Assembly: GCF_004114935.1 (NCBI RefSeq)
Contig: NZ_CP022221.1
Location: 1,943,001-2,007,000, forward strand
DNA: 64,000 nucleotides
Reading direction: 5' to 3'
From: Bradyrhizobium zhanjiangense
GTDB lineage: Bacteria; Pseudomonadota; Alphaproteobacteria; Rhizobiales; Xanthobacteraceae
The translations under genes were made by a program, and so were the position numbers. Of the stretch, positions 54,165-62,052 are shown piece after piece. The notes beneath the pieces were generated by a model, which was not told where the DNA came from, ran no database searches, and saw nothing but the letters and a program-made list of their open reading frames with translations. The first letter of the stretch is position 1; every line of letters starts with the position of its first letter.

Positions 54165-54467
54165 AGCCGTCGACCTCGCGATTTGCAATGAGAGGGGACA
54201 CTTTGCGCGCTGCAGGCCGCGCCACTGCGGAAGTTTATCAAGTTGCGTGATTTGCGCTGGGGAGAGGGTTTGGGCAGCGTAGTCTTTCAGCCACAGGTGT
54301 CCACTCATTCGGAGGAGGTTCATTGGGGGGCTTCGGCCAGAGAGGCGATCCATTGGGGGCGAGACGCAGCTATGGGTGCAGTGCACCGTCCGCAAAGTTT
54401 AACATGCTTGAATCCCCAAGCGGGCGAAACCGCGCTAGGATTAGATTTTCCCTTAGGGGGGCAGCTT
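54165..54467. other. Junction stretch after the ku remnant
   Basis: No frame continues Ku. A segment starting GAGGGGACACTTTGCGCG (54191-54208) looks like an insertion-element edge, but I could not name a family. It carries the ribosome site of the next gene at its right end. Confidence 0.35.
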
Positions 54468-54668
54468 ATGTTCGACACGGCAACCACCGCGCTTTTGCGC
54501 GCGGTTCTCGATGAAGTCTGTGAAAGCGTCTCGCACCGCGAGATCGGAGCACGTACCCACGTCGCGTCGAAAATCCTAGAGGCTGCGACGAGAGGCGAGA
54601 TCTCTCCCGAAGGTCTAAAACAAGTTGGTCGCGACGCCCTCTCGCATGCGCCGACGATGTGGCGCTGA
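54468..54668 (+). CDS. Small helical protein of unknown function
   Basis: 66 residues from ATG 54468 with an AGGGGGGCAGCTT site. MFDTATTALLRAVLDEVCES continues with ARTHVASKILEAATRGEISP and a C-terminal SHAPTMWR. It is compact and helical. The next gene begins at its end, so the two are likely cotranscribed. Function unknown. Confidence 0.55.
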   Translation: MFDTATTALLRAVLDEVCESVSHREIGARTHVASKILEAATRGEISPEGLKQVGRDALSHAPTMWR

Positions 54669-54682
54669 TCGCGGGGGCGGGC

Positions 54683-55099
54683 GTGAACTTCCAAGTCACC
54701 GTCCTGAAGATTTTGGTAGCTTATCCGGACGGCTTTGCGGTGATGGAGGACCTCAAGAGCGATATGGCCATCCTGGCAACGAGTGGCCGCGACTGGGCGG
54801 ACCGGACCAGGCGCCTCGCGGCCAGAGTGCCCGACCTCGACATCTTCTCACAAGGATTGGTCGAACGGATAAGCGGAGGATGGAAGATCACGTCGAAAGG
54901 ACGGGCGTTGCTCGAATTGATGGAAATGCGGCCAACGGCCTTGGAAAGGGCCGAGGCGCCTCCAGTTCTGGAGACGAGTGCGACCTCGCCGGAGCCTGTT
55001 CCTCCGCTCCGGCAGCCCGCCGATCGTGCCAAGCGACGGCGCGAAAGACGTGAACGTCGGCGCGAGGCGCGCGAACGGGCAAGAGCAAACGCGTCTTGA
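54683..55099 (+). CDS. Protein of unknown function with basic tail
   Basis: 138 residues from GTG 54683 (a start at 54659 is possible). The N-terminal half has a winged-helix-like layout (FQVTVLKILVAYPDGFAVME, LDIFSQGLVERISGGWKITS). A proline-rich linker leads to a very basic tail (KRRRERRERRREARERARAN) that could bind nucleic acid. It follows the preceding small gene by 14 bp. No family recognised. Confidence 0.5.
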   Translation: MNFQVTVLKILVAYPDGFAVMEDLKSDMAILATSGRDWADRTRRLAARVPDLDIFSQGLVERISGGWKITSKGRALLELMEMRPTALERAEAPPVLETSATSPEPVPPLRQPADRAKRRRERRERRREARERARANAS

Positions 55100-55430
55100 G
55101 GTAGCGACTGAGGGAAGAAAAATCCGCCAAATGGGAGCAGCGTTGATAGTCCCGGACTGTCGATTTGCCTCCCCAGCCCCAAGCGTACCGCCGTTACCTT
55201 GTTTGCGGCCATGCCGGCCCCGATCTACTCGGGACGGTGACTGAGCACAGGTCCTTCTGCCGAGCCGGCGAGCGACAATATAGCGAGGAAATGGAGGCCG
55301 AACCCGCGCGGAAGAGCTGGCCGGGTTCCTTTTGAGAGGGCGCGGTCGGTGAGGCTGTATAGCTACTTCAGACAATCGCCATAAAGTTCACTGACATGCT
55401 CCCCAACAGTCAATCTTCACGAAGGCCGTA
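55100..55430. other. Intergenic region upstream of rnhB
   Basis: No credible frame on either strand. It should contain the rnhB promoter, but no clear boxes are visible. Confidence 0.4.
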
Positions 55431-56255
55431 ATGTCCCAGTACTCACTCGATGTATTGCGTCAGCGCTATGTCGTCGAGAAAAGACCGCTCGAGGCCAGCG
55501 TCGAGCAGATCCTGCGGGCCGACAGCCGCGCCGGAGCGCGAGCCATCCTGGCTGCAATCGATAAACGCCGCTTCGAAAATAGGTCCGAAGGGCAGCGCCT
55601 CCGCAAAATGCTCCGCTTCGAGACCTCTCTCTGGGAAAGCGGCCGTCATGCCGTGGCAGGCGTGGACGAGGCCGGAATGAGCCCTCTTGCGGGGCCAGTC
55701 TCCGCTGGCGCGGTGATCTTGAAACCTGGCACGCGGATAGTCGGGATCGACGACTCGAAAAAACTCGACGCCGCGGCTCGCGAAGAACTCGCGAAGGAGA
55801 TCAAGGAAAAGGCTGAGAGTTGGTGTGTGGCGTTCGTCGAGGTCGAGGAGATCGACGCGATCAATATCTATTGGGCGGGCATTCAGGCTATGCAGCGTGC
55901 GGTCCGGGGACTGGGGTTGACGCCGCAGCACTTGCTCATCGATGCGAAGCGGTTGAAGGACATCGACATCCCTCAGCAGGCCATCATCAAAGGCGACGCC
56001 AAATCCGCCAGCATCGCGGCCGCCTCCATCCTCGCGAAAGTCGAGCGCGACGCCGTCATGCGGACGCTCGACGTGCGACACCCCGGCTATGGCTTCGCGG
56101 ATCACAAGGGCTACCCGGTGCGGGCTCATTATGAGGCGCTTGCCAGGCTCGGTGCATGCGTAGCTCACCGGCGGTCGTTCGGGCCCGTACGCAAGGCTCT
56201 CGGGTTACCGCCCTTGCCGCCCTGGCCTTCGGCATCAGAGCGGGCCGCCGGCTGA
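55431..56255 (+). CDS. rnhB: Ribonuclease HII with N-terminal extension
   Basis: 274 residues from ATG 55431 (GAAGG site). The catalytic core has GVDEAGMSPLAGPVSAGAVI (Asp/Glu pair, with the usual R-G after DEAG replaced by M-S), GIDDSKKLDAAAREELA, LLIDAKRLKDIDIPQQ, KGDAKSASIAAASILAKVER and FADHKGYPVRAHYEAL. It cuts RNA in RNA-DNA hybrids. An extra N-terminus of about 75 residues (SVEQILRADSRAGARAILAA) precedes the core, as in some Bacillus-type RNase HII. A second RNase HII here, next to repair genes, is probably accessory to the core copy. Confidence 0.9.
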   Translation: MSQYSLDVLRQRYVVEKRPLEASVEQILRADSRAGARAILAAIDKRRFENRSEGQRLRKMLRFETSLWESGRHAVAGVDEAGMSPLAGPVSAGAVILKPGTRIVGIDDSKKLDAAAREELAKEIKEKAESWCVAFVEVEEIDAINIYWAGIQAMQRAVRGLGLTPQHLLIDAKRLKDIDIPQQAIIKGDAKSASIAAASILAKVERDAVMRTLDVRHPGYGFADHKGYPVRAHYEALARLGACVAHRRSFGPVRKALGLPPLPPWPSASERAAG

Positions 56256-56282
56256 ACAGGTCTACGCTTCGTCTCGGCGGCG

Positions 56283-57230
56283 CTATTTTCGCGACCACTT
56301 CTTTTCGCGTACGACGTCCTTCGCGTTCTTGTCGGACCGCAGGCCGAGATAGACCGGCTGGCGCAGCTCGCCCTTGCTGGTCCACTCCGCGAACTTCACT
56401 TCTGCGACCAACGCAGGACGCACCCAGGTCGTGACCTGCTCATCCTTCACCTTGGCAGGGAACGGTGACTTGGCGGTTTTGAGCTTCATGAGCTTGCCGT
56501 GAAGCTCTTCGAGAACTTGGTGGCTGAAGCCGGTGCCAACGTGGCCTATGTACCGCCATGCATCGCCTTCGCGTACCGCGAGGACGAGAGCGCCGAAGAA
56601 AGGCCGGGTTCGCCTCGGCGCCGTGAAGCCGGCGATCACGACCTCTTGCCGCTGCGCGGTCTTCACCTTCAGCCAGTCGGCGGTCCGGCGTCCGGACGCG
56701 TACGGGCTATCGGCGCGCTTGGCCATGATGCCTTCGAGATGTCTCCGCTCGGCATCTGCGAAGAACTTCGTTCCCTCGCCTTTGCGGTGGTTGCTGAACG
56801 CGACGAGCTTGTGGCGCAGAAGGATGGCCTTGAGCCGCTTCTTGCGCTCGAGGAGCGGCAGCGCACGCAGGTCCTCACCGTCTGCGAACATGAGGTCGAA
56901 GGCGCAATACAGGAGCTTCGCCTCATGGCGCAGCGCGTTTTGAAGCAACTGGAAATGCGAGACGCCGTCCTGTCCGATCGCGACGAGCTCCCCGTCGATC
57001 ACGGCATCGCCCTTCACGCCCTCCAGCGCTTTGGCGACCTCGATATAGCTGCGGCTGATGATCTTGCCACTACGGCTGTAGAGCGCAACCTTGCCCCGCC
57101 GGATTTCCGCGATCATCCGGAAGCCGTCATACTTGTCCTCGAAAACCCAGCCGGGATCGTCGAACGGCGCGTCGGTGAGCGTAGCGAGCATCGGCTGCAG
57201 GCGCTTGGGCAGGATCGACGTCCGGCTCAT
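56283..57230 (-). CDS. ATP-dependent DNA ligase, LigD ligase-domain type (first of two)
   Basis: About 315 residues from ATG 57230 (MSRTSILPKRLQPMLATLTD). Ligase motif I is VFEDKYDGFRMIAE with the adenylated Lys, followed by DAVIDGELVAIG (III), LLYCAFDLMFADGEDL (IIIa/IV) and ADWLKVKTAQRQEVVIAGF (V). The OB domain has FFGALVLAVREGDAWRYIGH and the family end LVAEVKFAEWTSKGELRQPV. It is a stand-alone NHEJ ligase without the LigD polymerase or phosphoesterase domains. Convergent with rnhB. Confidence 0.92.
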   Translation of the reverse strand: MSRTSILPKRLQPMLATLTDAPFDDPGWVFEDKYDGFRMIAEIRRGKVALYSRSGKIISRSYIEVAKALEGVKGDAVIDGELVAIGQDGVSHFQLLQNALRHEAKLLYCAFDLMFADGEDLRALPLLERKKRLKAILLRHKLVAFSNHRKGEGTKFFADAERRHLEGIMAKRADSPYASGRRTADWLKVKTAQRQEVVIAGFTAPRRTRPFFGALVLAVREGDAWRYIGHVGTGFSHQVLEELHGKLMKLKTAKSPFPAKVKDEQVTTWVRPALVAEVKFAEWTSKGELRQPVYLGLRSDKNAKDVVREKKWSRK

Positions 57231-57372
57231 TCGAGGCCAATCCTTAAGAGCACGTTGCGAAATGCATGGACGTCCTTCAAGGATTAGGCAACGCTTCGGG
57301 GCCGCGTCGCGTTCCACGGGCTCCGTGGCGTGCGTGACGTTGACGCTCGATTGAGGAGGGCGGACCAGACCG

Positions 57373-57990
57373 ATGGCGAGAAAACTGAAAACCTTTCAGA
57401 CTTCGCTGGGCTTCTTCGATCTGGCGATCGCCGCTCCTTCCATGAAAGCGGCCCTCGAAGCCTGGGGCGCCAACAGCAATCTCTTCCACCAGGGCGCGGC
57501 GAAGGAAAGCGACGATCCGGACGTCATCGCTGCGGCCATGAAGAAGCCGGGCGTCGTTCTGAGGCGCCCGGTCGGATCCAACCGACCCTTCAGCGAGCAA
57601 GCCGAACTGCCCTCCGATCTCGGCGGGGACAGAAGATCGACGAACGCGCCGCGCAAATCGAAGGGCCAAATTGCGAAGAAGCCTTCCTCACGTCCCGTCG
57701 ACAAGACGGCCGAGCGGAAGGCTGCGCTTGCCTACGAACGGGAGGAGAGGCGCCGGAAGAGTGAACGGGCGAGGGAGGATGCCGCCAGGCAGAGACAACG
57801 CGAGCGCCGTCAGCAGGCGGTCGACAAGGCGCAGGCTGCGCTGGACAAGGCGGAGCAGGAGCACGCGAAGCGGGCTGCCGCCATCCAGGCCGAGGTTGAG
57901 GCTCTCGCGAAGAGATCGCAAACCGAAGACGCTTGCTGGAATAAGGAGAAGGAGCGATTGGAAGCTGCACTGCAGCGTGCGCGGAGTTAG
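57373..57990 (+). CDS. Coiled-coil protein of unknown function
   Basis: 205 residues. The N-terminal 60 (KTFQTSLGFFDLAIAAPSMK, then AALEAWGANSNLFHQGAA, PDVIAAAMKKPGVVLRRPVG) resemble a small rhizobial cell-envelope-type domain. The rest is a charged Arg/Lys/Glu coiled coil (RREERRRKSERAREDA, LDKAEQEHAKRAAAIQAEVE). It lies between the two ligase genes on the opposite strand. Function unknown. Confidence 0.6.
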   Translation: MARKLKTFQTSLGFFDLAIAAPSMKAALEAWGANSNLFHQGAAKESDDPDVIAAAMKKPGVVLRRPVGSNRPFSEQAELPSDLGGDRRSTNAPRKSKGQIAKKPSSRPVDKTAERKAALAYEREERRRKSERAREDAARQRQRERRQQAVDKAQAALDKAEQEHAKRAAAIQAEVEALAKRSQTEDACWNKEKERLEAALQRARS

Positions 57991-58048
57991 TTCTTGGCAG
58001 TTCTTGCTCGGCGGCACCGAGGGAAGGCAAAGGGTTGCCGTCAAGCGA

Positions 58049-58216
58049 TCATCGTTCGGGGTCTGGTGCGCGCGCTGCGGCTCGGTTCACCGTGGTGCGG
58101 TCCCCTCGGTCCTCGGGAGCGAGCTCCATGACCGCTTGATGCAGCTCGGCCGGAATCGTCAGCGGACTTTCGGGGGGCTTGTTCGCCCACTGCCAGAAGC
58201 GATCGAACGCATCCAT
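58049..58216 (-). CDS. Small protein coupled to the second ligase gene
   Basis: 55 residues (MDAFDRFWQWANKPPESPLT, IPAELHQAVMELAPEDRGDR). Its ATG overlaps the ligase stop by one base (TGATG), a sign of translational coupling. Composition is globular. Its function is unknown; position suggests a ligase accessory role. Confidence 0.55.
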   Translation of the reverse strand: MDAFDRFWQWANKPPESPLTIPAELHQAVMELAPEDRGDRTTVNRAAARAPDPER

Positions 58217-59118
58217 CACAGGTCCTCCCGCAGGCCCCGGAAGAAGGGGTGGCGAACCTTTCCCTCGGCCGACTTCGCGCGATACTCGATCTCGGCCAGA
58301 AGCTTGGGTTCGACCCAGATGCCCTTGTGACCGATGCGCTTGGCATATGGTTGGGTCTTTCGGATGAGGGGTTTAAGCCGTTTCTGCAGATCGGCGGCCG
58401 AGACCTTGTCGAAGCCGTGGTCGACTTTGCCGGCGTAGACCAGATCGTCGCCCTTGCGCCGGCCGACATAGATGCCGTCCCACTTCGTCCCATCGAGTGC
58501 GAAACCAGCAATGGTCAACGTCTCACGCTGTACGCAGGTCTTTTTGACCCAATCATTCGTGCGTCCCGTTGGATAGGCGCTGCCCCGGACCTTCGAGACG
58601 ACGCCTTCGAGGCCGAGCTTGCAGGCGTGCGCGAACATCTCGCGGCCGTCTATCTCGAAGCTTTCGCTGAACTGGATGTCGGTGCCGCTTAGAATCTTCT
58701 TGAGTTCGGCTTTGCGCTGAAAGAGCGGTAGCTTCCGGATATCTCGGCCGTTCAGATAGAGCAGATCGAACGCGACGAGCACGATGCTCTTCGACTTGCC
58801 CTTGAGCTCGTTCTGCAGAACCGAGAAGTCGGTCGTGCCGTCGGCGGCAGGTACCACGATCTCGCCGTCCACCACCGCCGAGTTCGCCTTGATCCGCCAG
58901 GCATCATGAGCGACCTTCTTGAAGCGATGCGTCCAATCGTGGCCGCGCCGGGTGAAGATCTTCGCCGTCTCGTTGGCCAGATGGACCTGAACACGGTAGC
59001 CGTCGAACTTGATTTCGTGAATCCAGCGCTCTCCGGATGGCACCTTCTCGATCGAGGTGGCCAGGGCCGGTTCGATAAAGCCGGGGAAGGGCGCCTTGAC
59101 GCCGATAGCCGCCGGCAT
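58216..59118 (-). CDS. ATP-dependent DNA ligase, LigD ligase-domain type (second)
   Basis: About 300 residues from ATG 59118 (MPAAIGVKAPFPGFIEPALA). Motif I is WIHEIKFDGYRVQV with the adenylated Lys; further motifs are NSAVVDGEIVVPA, VLVAFDLLYLNGRDI, LEGVVSKVRGSAYPTGRTND and WVKKTCVQRETLTIAGFALD. The OB domain ends with WVEPKLLAEIEYRAKSAEGK. It differs from the first ligase in all segments, so this is not a recent duplication. A small coupled gene follows. Confidence 0.92.
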   Translation of the reverse strand: MPAAIGVKAPFPGFIEPALATSIEKVPSGERWIHEIKFDGYRVQVHLANETAKIFTRRGHDWTHRFKKVAHDAWRIKANSAVVDGEIVVPAADGTTDFSVLQNELKGKSKSIVLVAFDLLYLNGRDIRKLPLFQRKAELKKILSGTDIQFSESFEIDGREMFAHACKLGLEGVVSKVRGSAYPTGRTNDWVKKTCVQRETLTIAGFALDGTKWDGIYVGRRKGDDLVYAGKVDHGFDKVSAADLQKRLKPLIRKTQPYAKRIGHKGIWVEPKLLAEIEYRAKSAEGKVRHPFFRGLREDL

Positions 59119-59241
59119 TTTACGCTGAGACGCCACTGAAGAACTCCACGCTACAGCCGATTCAAATTGGCACAGTTCGAATCGTTCCGGAACCGGCGAA
59201 TCCTTGTTGCGTTGCCTCGACGCCACGAACAGGAGGTATCC

Positions 59242-59430
59242 ATGGCGGCAGCGAAGAAGTCGAAGACGTCCCGCGGACGCAAGCAGGACCGGGCACGGGT
59301 GGCCGGCGGGCAGGACTACGAGGTGCAGTACGAGGCGAAGAAGACCGGAAGGTCGGCACCGGCGGTGAAAAAGGCTGTCAAAAAGGTCGGCAACGCGCGC
59401 AAGCGTGTGGAGAAACGGCTAGGCCGCTGA
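59242..59430 (+). CDS. DUF3606 small basic protein
   Basis: 62 residues from ATG 59242, with an AGGAGGTATCC ribosome site that fixes the start. RARVAGGQDYEVQYEAKKTG and VKKAVKKVGNARKRVEKRLG match DUF3606. These small basic proteins are abundant in rhizobia and may bind nucleic acid; the role is unknown. Confidence 0.8.
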   Translation: MAAAKKSKTSRGRKQDRARVAGGQDYEVQYEAKKTGRSAPAVKKAVKKVGNARKRVEKRLGR

Positions 59431-59455
59431 GTAGGAGACGGGCTGGCGTCGAAGC

Positions 59456-59734
59456 TTAGCGTCGGTCCTCCTCGTCAGGGGCGCATTCTGGGCAGCTATC
59501 ACCAATCGAATCCAGCACGTCGCGAATTGCGGCCGCCGCTGCTTGAGGGGAGACGTCTGCTGGCGGGTCCTGACGGGCGATATCGAAGGCGCGCTCTCGT
59601 GCATGCGGATCGGCGCGGTCTTGCATCCAACCGTGCTCCTCACACTCGCGGATGGCACCGGCTTCATTCAGCACGTTGATCGCCCAACCGCGCAGGGTAC
59701 GGATCGCCGGCGGTCTCTGCTTGGTCATCAGCAT
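59456..59734 (-). CDS. Small acidic protein of unknown function
   Basis: 92 residues from ATG 59734, preceded by GGGAGAACC. MLMTKQRPPAIRTLRGWAIN, VLNEAGAIRECEEHGWMQDR, ARERAFDIARQDPPADVSPQ, with an acidic end. The motif EHGWMQDRADPHARERAFDI recurs in small rhizobial proteins of unknown role. No function known. Confidence 0.6.
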   Translation of the reverse strand: MLMTKQRPPAIRTLRGWAINVLNEAGAIRECEEHGWMQDRADPHARERAFDIARQDPPADVSPQAAAAAIRDVLDSIGDSCPECAPDEEDRR

Positions 59735-59947
59735 TGAAAGGTTCTCCCACGCTGAGACGAATCGTTTAGTCCCGCAGACGTTCCCTATCGCTAACACACG
59801 ACTGGGATTCGGGATCGTGGGATCTCGTGGTTTTTCGAAGGCCGAATTTTCCGCCCGGCCAGGTGCTAGGGTGGGCAAGAACGAACTGAAGAAACCATTT
59901 CCGATACTTCAGACGTCCGAACTCAGGTGGTTGCTCCTTGTCAGATT

Positions 59948-60028
59948 AGCGCGTGCGGCGGTCGCCGCACCGGGCTCTCGTGAACCGAGCCGCGCAGCGT
60001 CTCGGCCTTACGGCTTCGATCCCTCGCG
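59948..60028 (+). repeat. 81-bp direct repeat R1
   Basis: GCGCGTGCGG at its start and CTCGTGAACCGAGCCGCGCA in the middle, ending GATCCCTCGCGC, nearly identical to 60652-60732 in the same orientation. GGCTC/GAGCC arms around TCGTGAACC can form a small hairpin. It has no coding potential conserved between copies, so it is a structured or mobile non-coding sequence. Confidence 0.8.
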
Positions 60029-60061
60029 CACGAGCAAATCACGCCCTCGCGGGGCAGAAAC

Positions 60062-60106
60062 GAAAAACCGGACCTTTATGCAGCAGCCACCTGCACAAAG
60101 GTCCGG
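60062..60106 (-). terminator. Intrinsic terminator of the Lys/Ala-rich peptide gene
   Basis: On the minus strand CCGGACCTTT pairs with AAAGGTCCGG (60097-60106 and 60068-60077), extended by imperfect GTGCAG/CTGCAT pairing, and is followed by TTTTTCG (60063-60067 complement). A strong stem-loop plus T tract, about 120 bp after the stop of the small gene at 60227. Confidence 0.8.
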
Positions 60107-60226
60107 CCTTATCTTAGCTTGCCGCGACACCAAACGGCTGCAAAGGACGCTTCATATCCTTTGGGAGGTCTCGCTCTTCATCCGGGTTTCGCCCCGGAGG
60201 CGGCAATATATCAGCAGCCGATATGA

Positions 60227-60313
60227 CTACTTCTTTTTCTTTGAAGTCTTCTTTGCCACCTTCTTGGTAGCTGCCTTCGCGGTCTTCTTTGCCTTCTTCG
60301 CTTTCTTGGCCAT
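60227..60313 (-). CDS. 28-residue Lys/Ala-rich histone-like peptide
   Basis: MAKKAKKAKKTAKAATKKVA continues KKTSKKKK. The ATG at 60313 has an AGAGGACGAC ribosome site and the transcript ends at the terminator 120 bp on, so it looks like a real tiny gene. The composition is that of histone-H1-like tails, suggesting DNA or RNA binding. Too short for most gene finders. Confidence 0.55.
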   Translation of the reverse strand: MAKKAKKAKKTAKAATKKVAKKTSKKKK

Positions 60314-60430
60314 GTCGTCCTCTGTAAGAATTGGCTCTCAGTGAACATGCCCACGCCGTGCATAGACATGCACACGAGTGAGAGGATATCACAAAAGCAA
60401 AATCGATACCAAGGAGACGTAAATCCGCAT

Positions 60431-60545
60431 TGAGTCGCTCGCCGGAGGCACTCGCTCTCGGGTCCCGCCGTCATTGCATTCCGGCGTCGCTATCACTGCC
60501 CCGAGCTCGGGTGCCTCTTAGCCGGGTCTCGCGACCCTTAGTGGT
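60431..60545 (+). repeat. Dispersed non-coding repeat, copy C
   Basis: CTCGCCGGAGGCACTCG, then TCGCTATCACTGCCCC at 60487-60502, then CTCGGGTGCCTCTTAGCCGG and GTCTCGCGACCC. Together with copies A, B and D it defines a family of about 110-120 bp with a fixed block order but variable linkers. Confidence 0.65.
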
Positions 60546-60651
60546 CTCCGCTTCGCTCCGCCCACAGGCCTCTCTTCCATAATTGTGAGACTCTGTGAAA
60601 ATGTCGGGCGGTTCTCGTATCATTGCCTGCATCACGTTCGCTCAGGTTTTG

Positions 60652-60732
60652 GCGCGTGCGGCCAGGGCCGCGCCGGGCTCTCGTGAACCGAGCCGCGCAG
60701 CGTCTCGGCCTTGCGGCTTCGATCCCTCGCGC
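60652..60732 (+). repeat. 81-bp direct repeat R2
   Basis: The partner of 59948-60028, 704 bp downstream in the same orientation; differences are confined to a few bases near the start. It is immediately followed by repeat copy D, whereas R1 is not, so the two families move or duplicate independently. Confidence 0.8.
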
Positions 60733-60740
60733 TAGAGAGC

Positions 60741-60865
60741 TTTGGTGCTCCTCGCCGGGGGCACTCGGGAAAAGGGCTCGCCTGCGGCGATCGCTATCAC
60801 TGCCCCGTTCCCGGGTGCCGCTATTGAACCGGTCTCGTCGCTGCACTCGGACCCGCGTGCCCCTT
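60741..60865 (+). repeat. Dispersed non-coding repeat, copy D
   Basis: CTCGCCGGGGGCACTCGG, then TCGCTATCACTGCCCC at 60791-60806, CCGGGTGCCGCTATTGAACC and GGTCTCGTCGCTGCACTCGG. Best match to copy A in its last block (ACCGGTCTC-TCGTCGC). About 300 bp from copy C. Confidence 0.65.
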
Positions 60866-61055
60866 CGGGTCGCGATGCTCACGCTCTCCGGGTGCCATTT
60901 TCCGTTGCGGCGATGCGCCCTTGGGCGCACGCCTGATCGCGAATGAGGCCCTCGGTAGATGGCGCAAGGGCTGAGAGTAAGAGTGCAGGCTGGTTTTTCC
61001 GTGACGGGTTAGAAGTTGCGAGAGAGGCTCGCGGCGCCCGTCGCGGAGACCCGCG

Positions 61056-61802
61056 ATGTCAAACACTACTGCTCGCGCGCGCGCCGGCCAGGACCGGGCA
61101 ACCCTCTATAACGAAATTACCGACAAGATCATTGCCGAGCTTGAGGCCGGACGCGTCCCCTGGGTTCAGCCCTGGGGTACGTCCGCGGCGAAAGCGCCGC
61201 TGGCCATGCCGAAAAATGCGTCGACTAACCGGCAATACAGCGGCGTTAACATCCTCATACTCTGGGGCGCCGTGATTGAGCGCGGATTTGCCGGTCAAAG
61301 TTGGCTCACCTTCCGGCAGGCGCTCTCGCTTGGCGGCCACGTTCGAAAGGGAGAGCTCGGCACCACAGTTGTCTACGCGGATCGTTTTGTGCCGAATGAC
61401 GAAAGGCGACGCGCCGCCGAGACCGGCGAAGATGCGCAGGCAATTCCATTCCTCAAACGATTCACCGTCTTCAACACCGATCAGTGCGAGGAGCTGCCCG
61501 ACGAGATCGCAAACGCGGCGCCGCCACCGCCGGCCGGCCTAATTGAACCCACGGTCGACGCTCTGATCAAGGGCAGCGGAATTCCATTTCGGATTGGTGG
61601 AGATCGTGCATTCTATGCAATCGCCGAAGACTACGTGCAGGTCCCGCCGCCGCAGGCCTATTTCGAACCCATCAACTGGCACCGCACGGCCTTGCATGAA
61701 CTGGGTCATGCAACTGGGCATCCCTCGCGCCTCAACCGCGACCAGAGCGGATCCTACGGTACGAAGAAGTATGCCTTCGAAGAACTGGTCGCCTTATCCT
61801 AA
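61056..61802 (+). CDS. ardC: ArdC-like antirestriction protein, C-terminally truncated
   Basis: 248 residues. The N-terminal ssDNA-binding domain (DUF1738) has YNEITDKIIAELEAGRVPWV, NRQYSGVNILILWGAVIERG, SWLTFRQALSLGGHVRKGEL and FTVFNTDQCEELP. The metallopeptidase domain has WHRTALHELGHATGHPSRLN (H-E-x-x-H) and KKYAFEELVA, then stops at 61802, where relatives continue with another 40-60 residues. ArdC proteins shield incoming DNA from restriction during conjugation. The break coincides with the left flank of the second recombinase cassette. Confidence 0.85.
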   Translation: MSNTTARARAGQDRATLYNEITDKIIAELEAGRVPWVQPWGTSAAKAPLAMPKNASTNRQYSGVNILILWGAVIERGFAGQSWLTFRQALSLGGHVRKGELGTTVVYADRFVPNDERRRAAETGEDAQAIPFLKRFTVFNTDQCEELPDEIANAAPPPPAGLIEPTVDALIKGSGIPFRIGGDRAFYAIAEDYVQVPPPQAYFEPINWHRTALHELGHATGHPSRLNRDQSGSYGTKKYAFEELVALS

Positions 61803-61876
61803 CACTGTGATCCTGTCTCAGAATCAGGCATGGAGCGGCGTCACCGGTGTTGCGGTGGAGCTCTTCAGACGTCCGA

Positions 61877-61915
61877 GTCAAGCGTTCCCGCAGCGTAGCG
61901 AGGACAACGCTTGAC
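61877..61915. repeat. Perfect 10-bp inverted repeat beside the second recombinase cassette
   Basis: GTCAAGCGTT at 61877-61886 and AACGCTTGAC at 61906-61915, separated by 19 bases. It is the first of several self-complementary blocks between the truncated ardC and the recombinase: GGGTGCAGG/CCTGCAACCC (61945-61969) and GCGAGGGG/CCCCTCGC (61993-62010) follow. Confidence 0.65.
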
Positions 61916-62019
61916 GCGGCGGCGCCACCACAAGCTATTCAAAGGGGTGCAGGCGAAGTCCTGCAACCCTGCCACGCGGCGAGCGGGAGAGCGCGAGGGG
62001 AACCCCTCGCATCCTAAAC

Positions 62020-62041
62020 AAAAAGAGTGCGCCGAAGGCGC
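62020..62041 (-). terminator. Possible minus-strand intrinsic terminator
   Basis: On the minus strand GCGCC-TTC-GGCGC (62041-62029) is followed by ACTCTTTTT (to 62020). The stem is short, and no minus-strand gene is recognised directly to its right, so it may be a by-product of the clustered hairpins. Confidence 0.35.
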
Positions 62042-62052
62042 TCCGCTTGGGT

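Larger units (their letters stand above)
59735..60226. other. Intergenic region with repeat R1 and a terminator
   Basis: It carries the upstream region of the small acidic gene at its left end, the 81-bp direct repeat R1, and the minus-strand terminator. No other gene is credible. Confidence 0.5.
60546..61055. other. Non-coding stretch upstream of ardC
   Basis: It contains repeat R2 and repeat copy D in tandem and no credible gene. The ardC ribosome site (GGAGACCCGCG) is at its right end. Confidence 0.5.

Noticed and set aside
54191..54467. IS21-like element after the ku remnant
   Set aside because: A GGGGACACTTTGCGCG edge is suggestive, but I could not find a transposase or paired terminal repeat.
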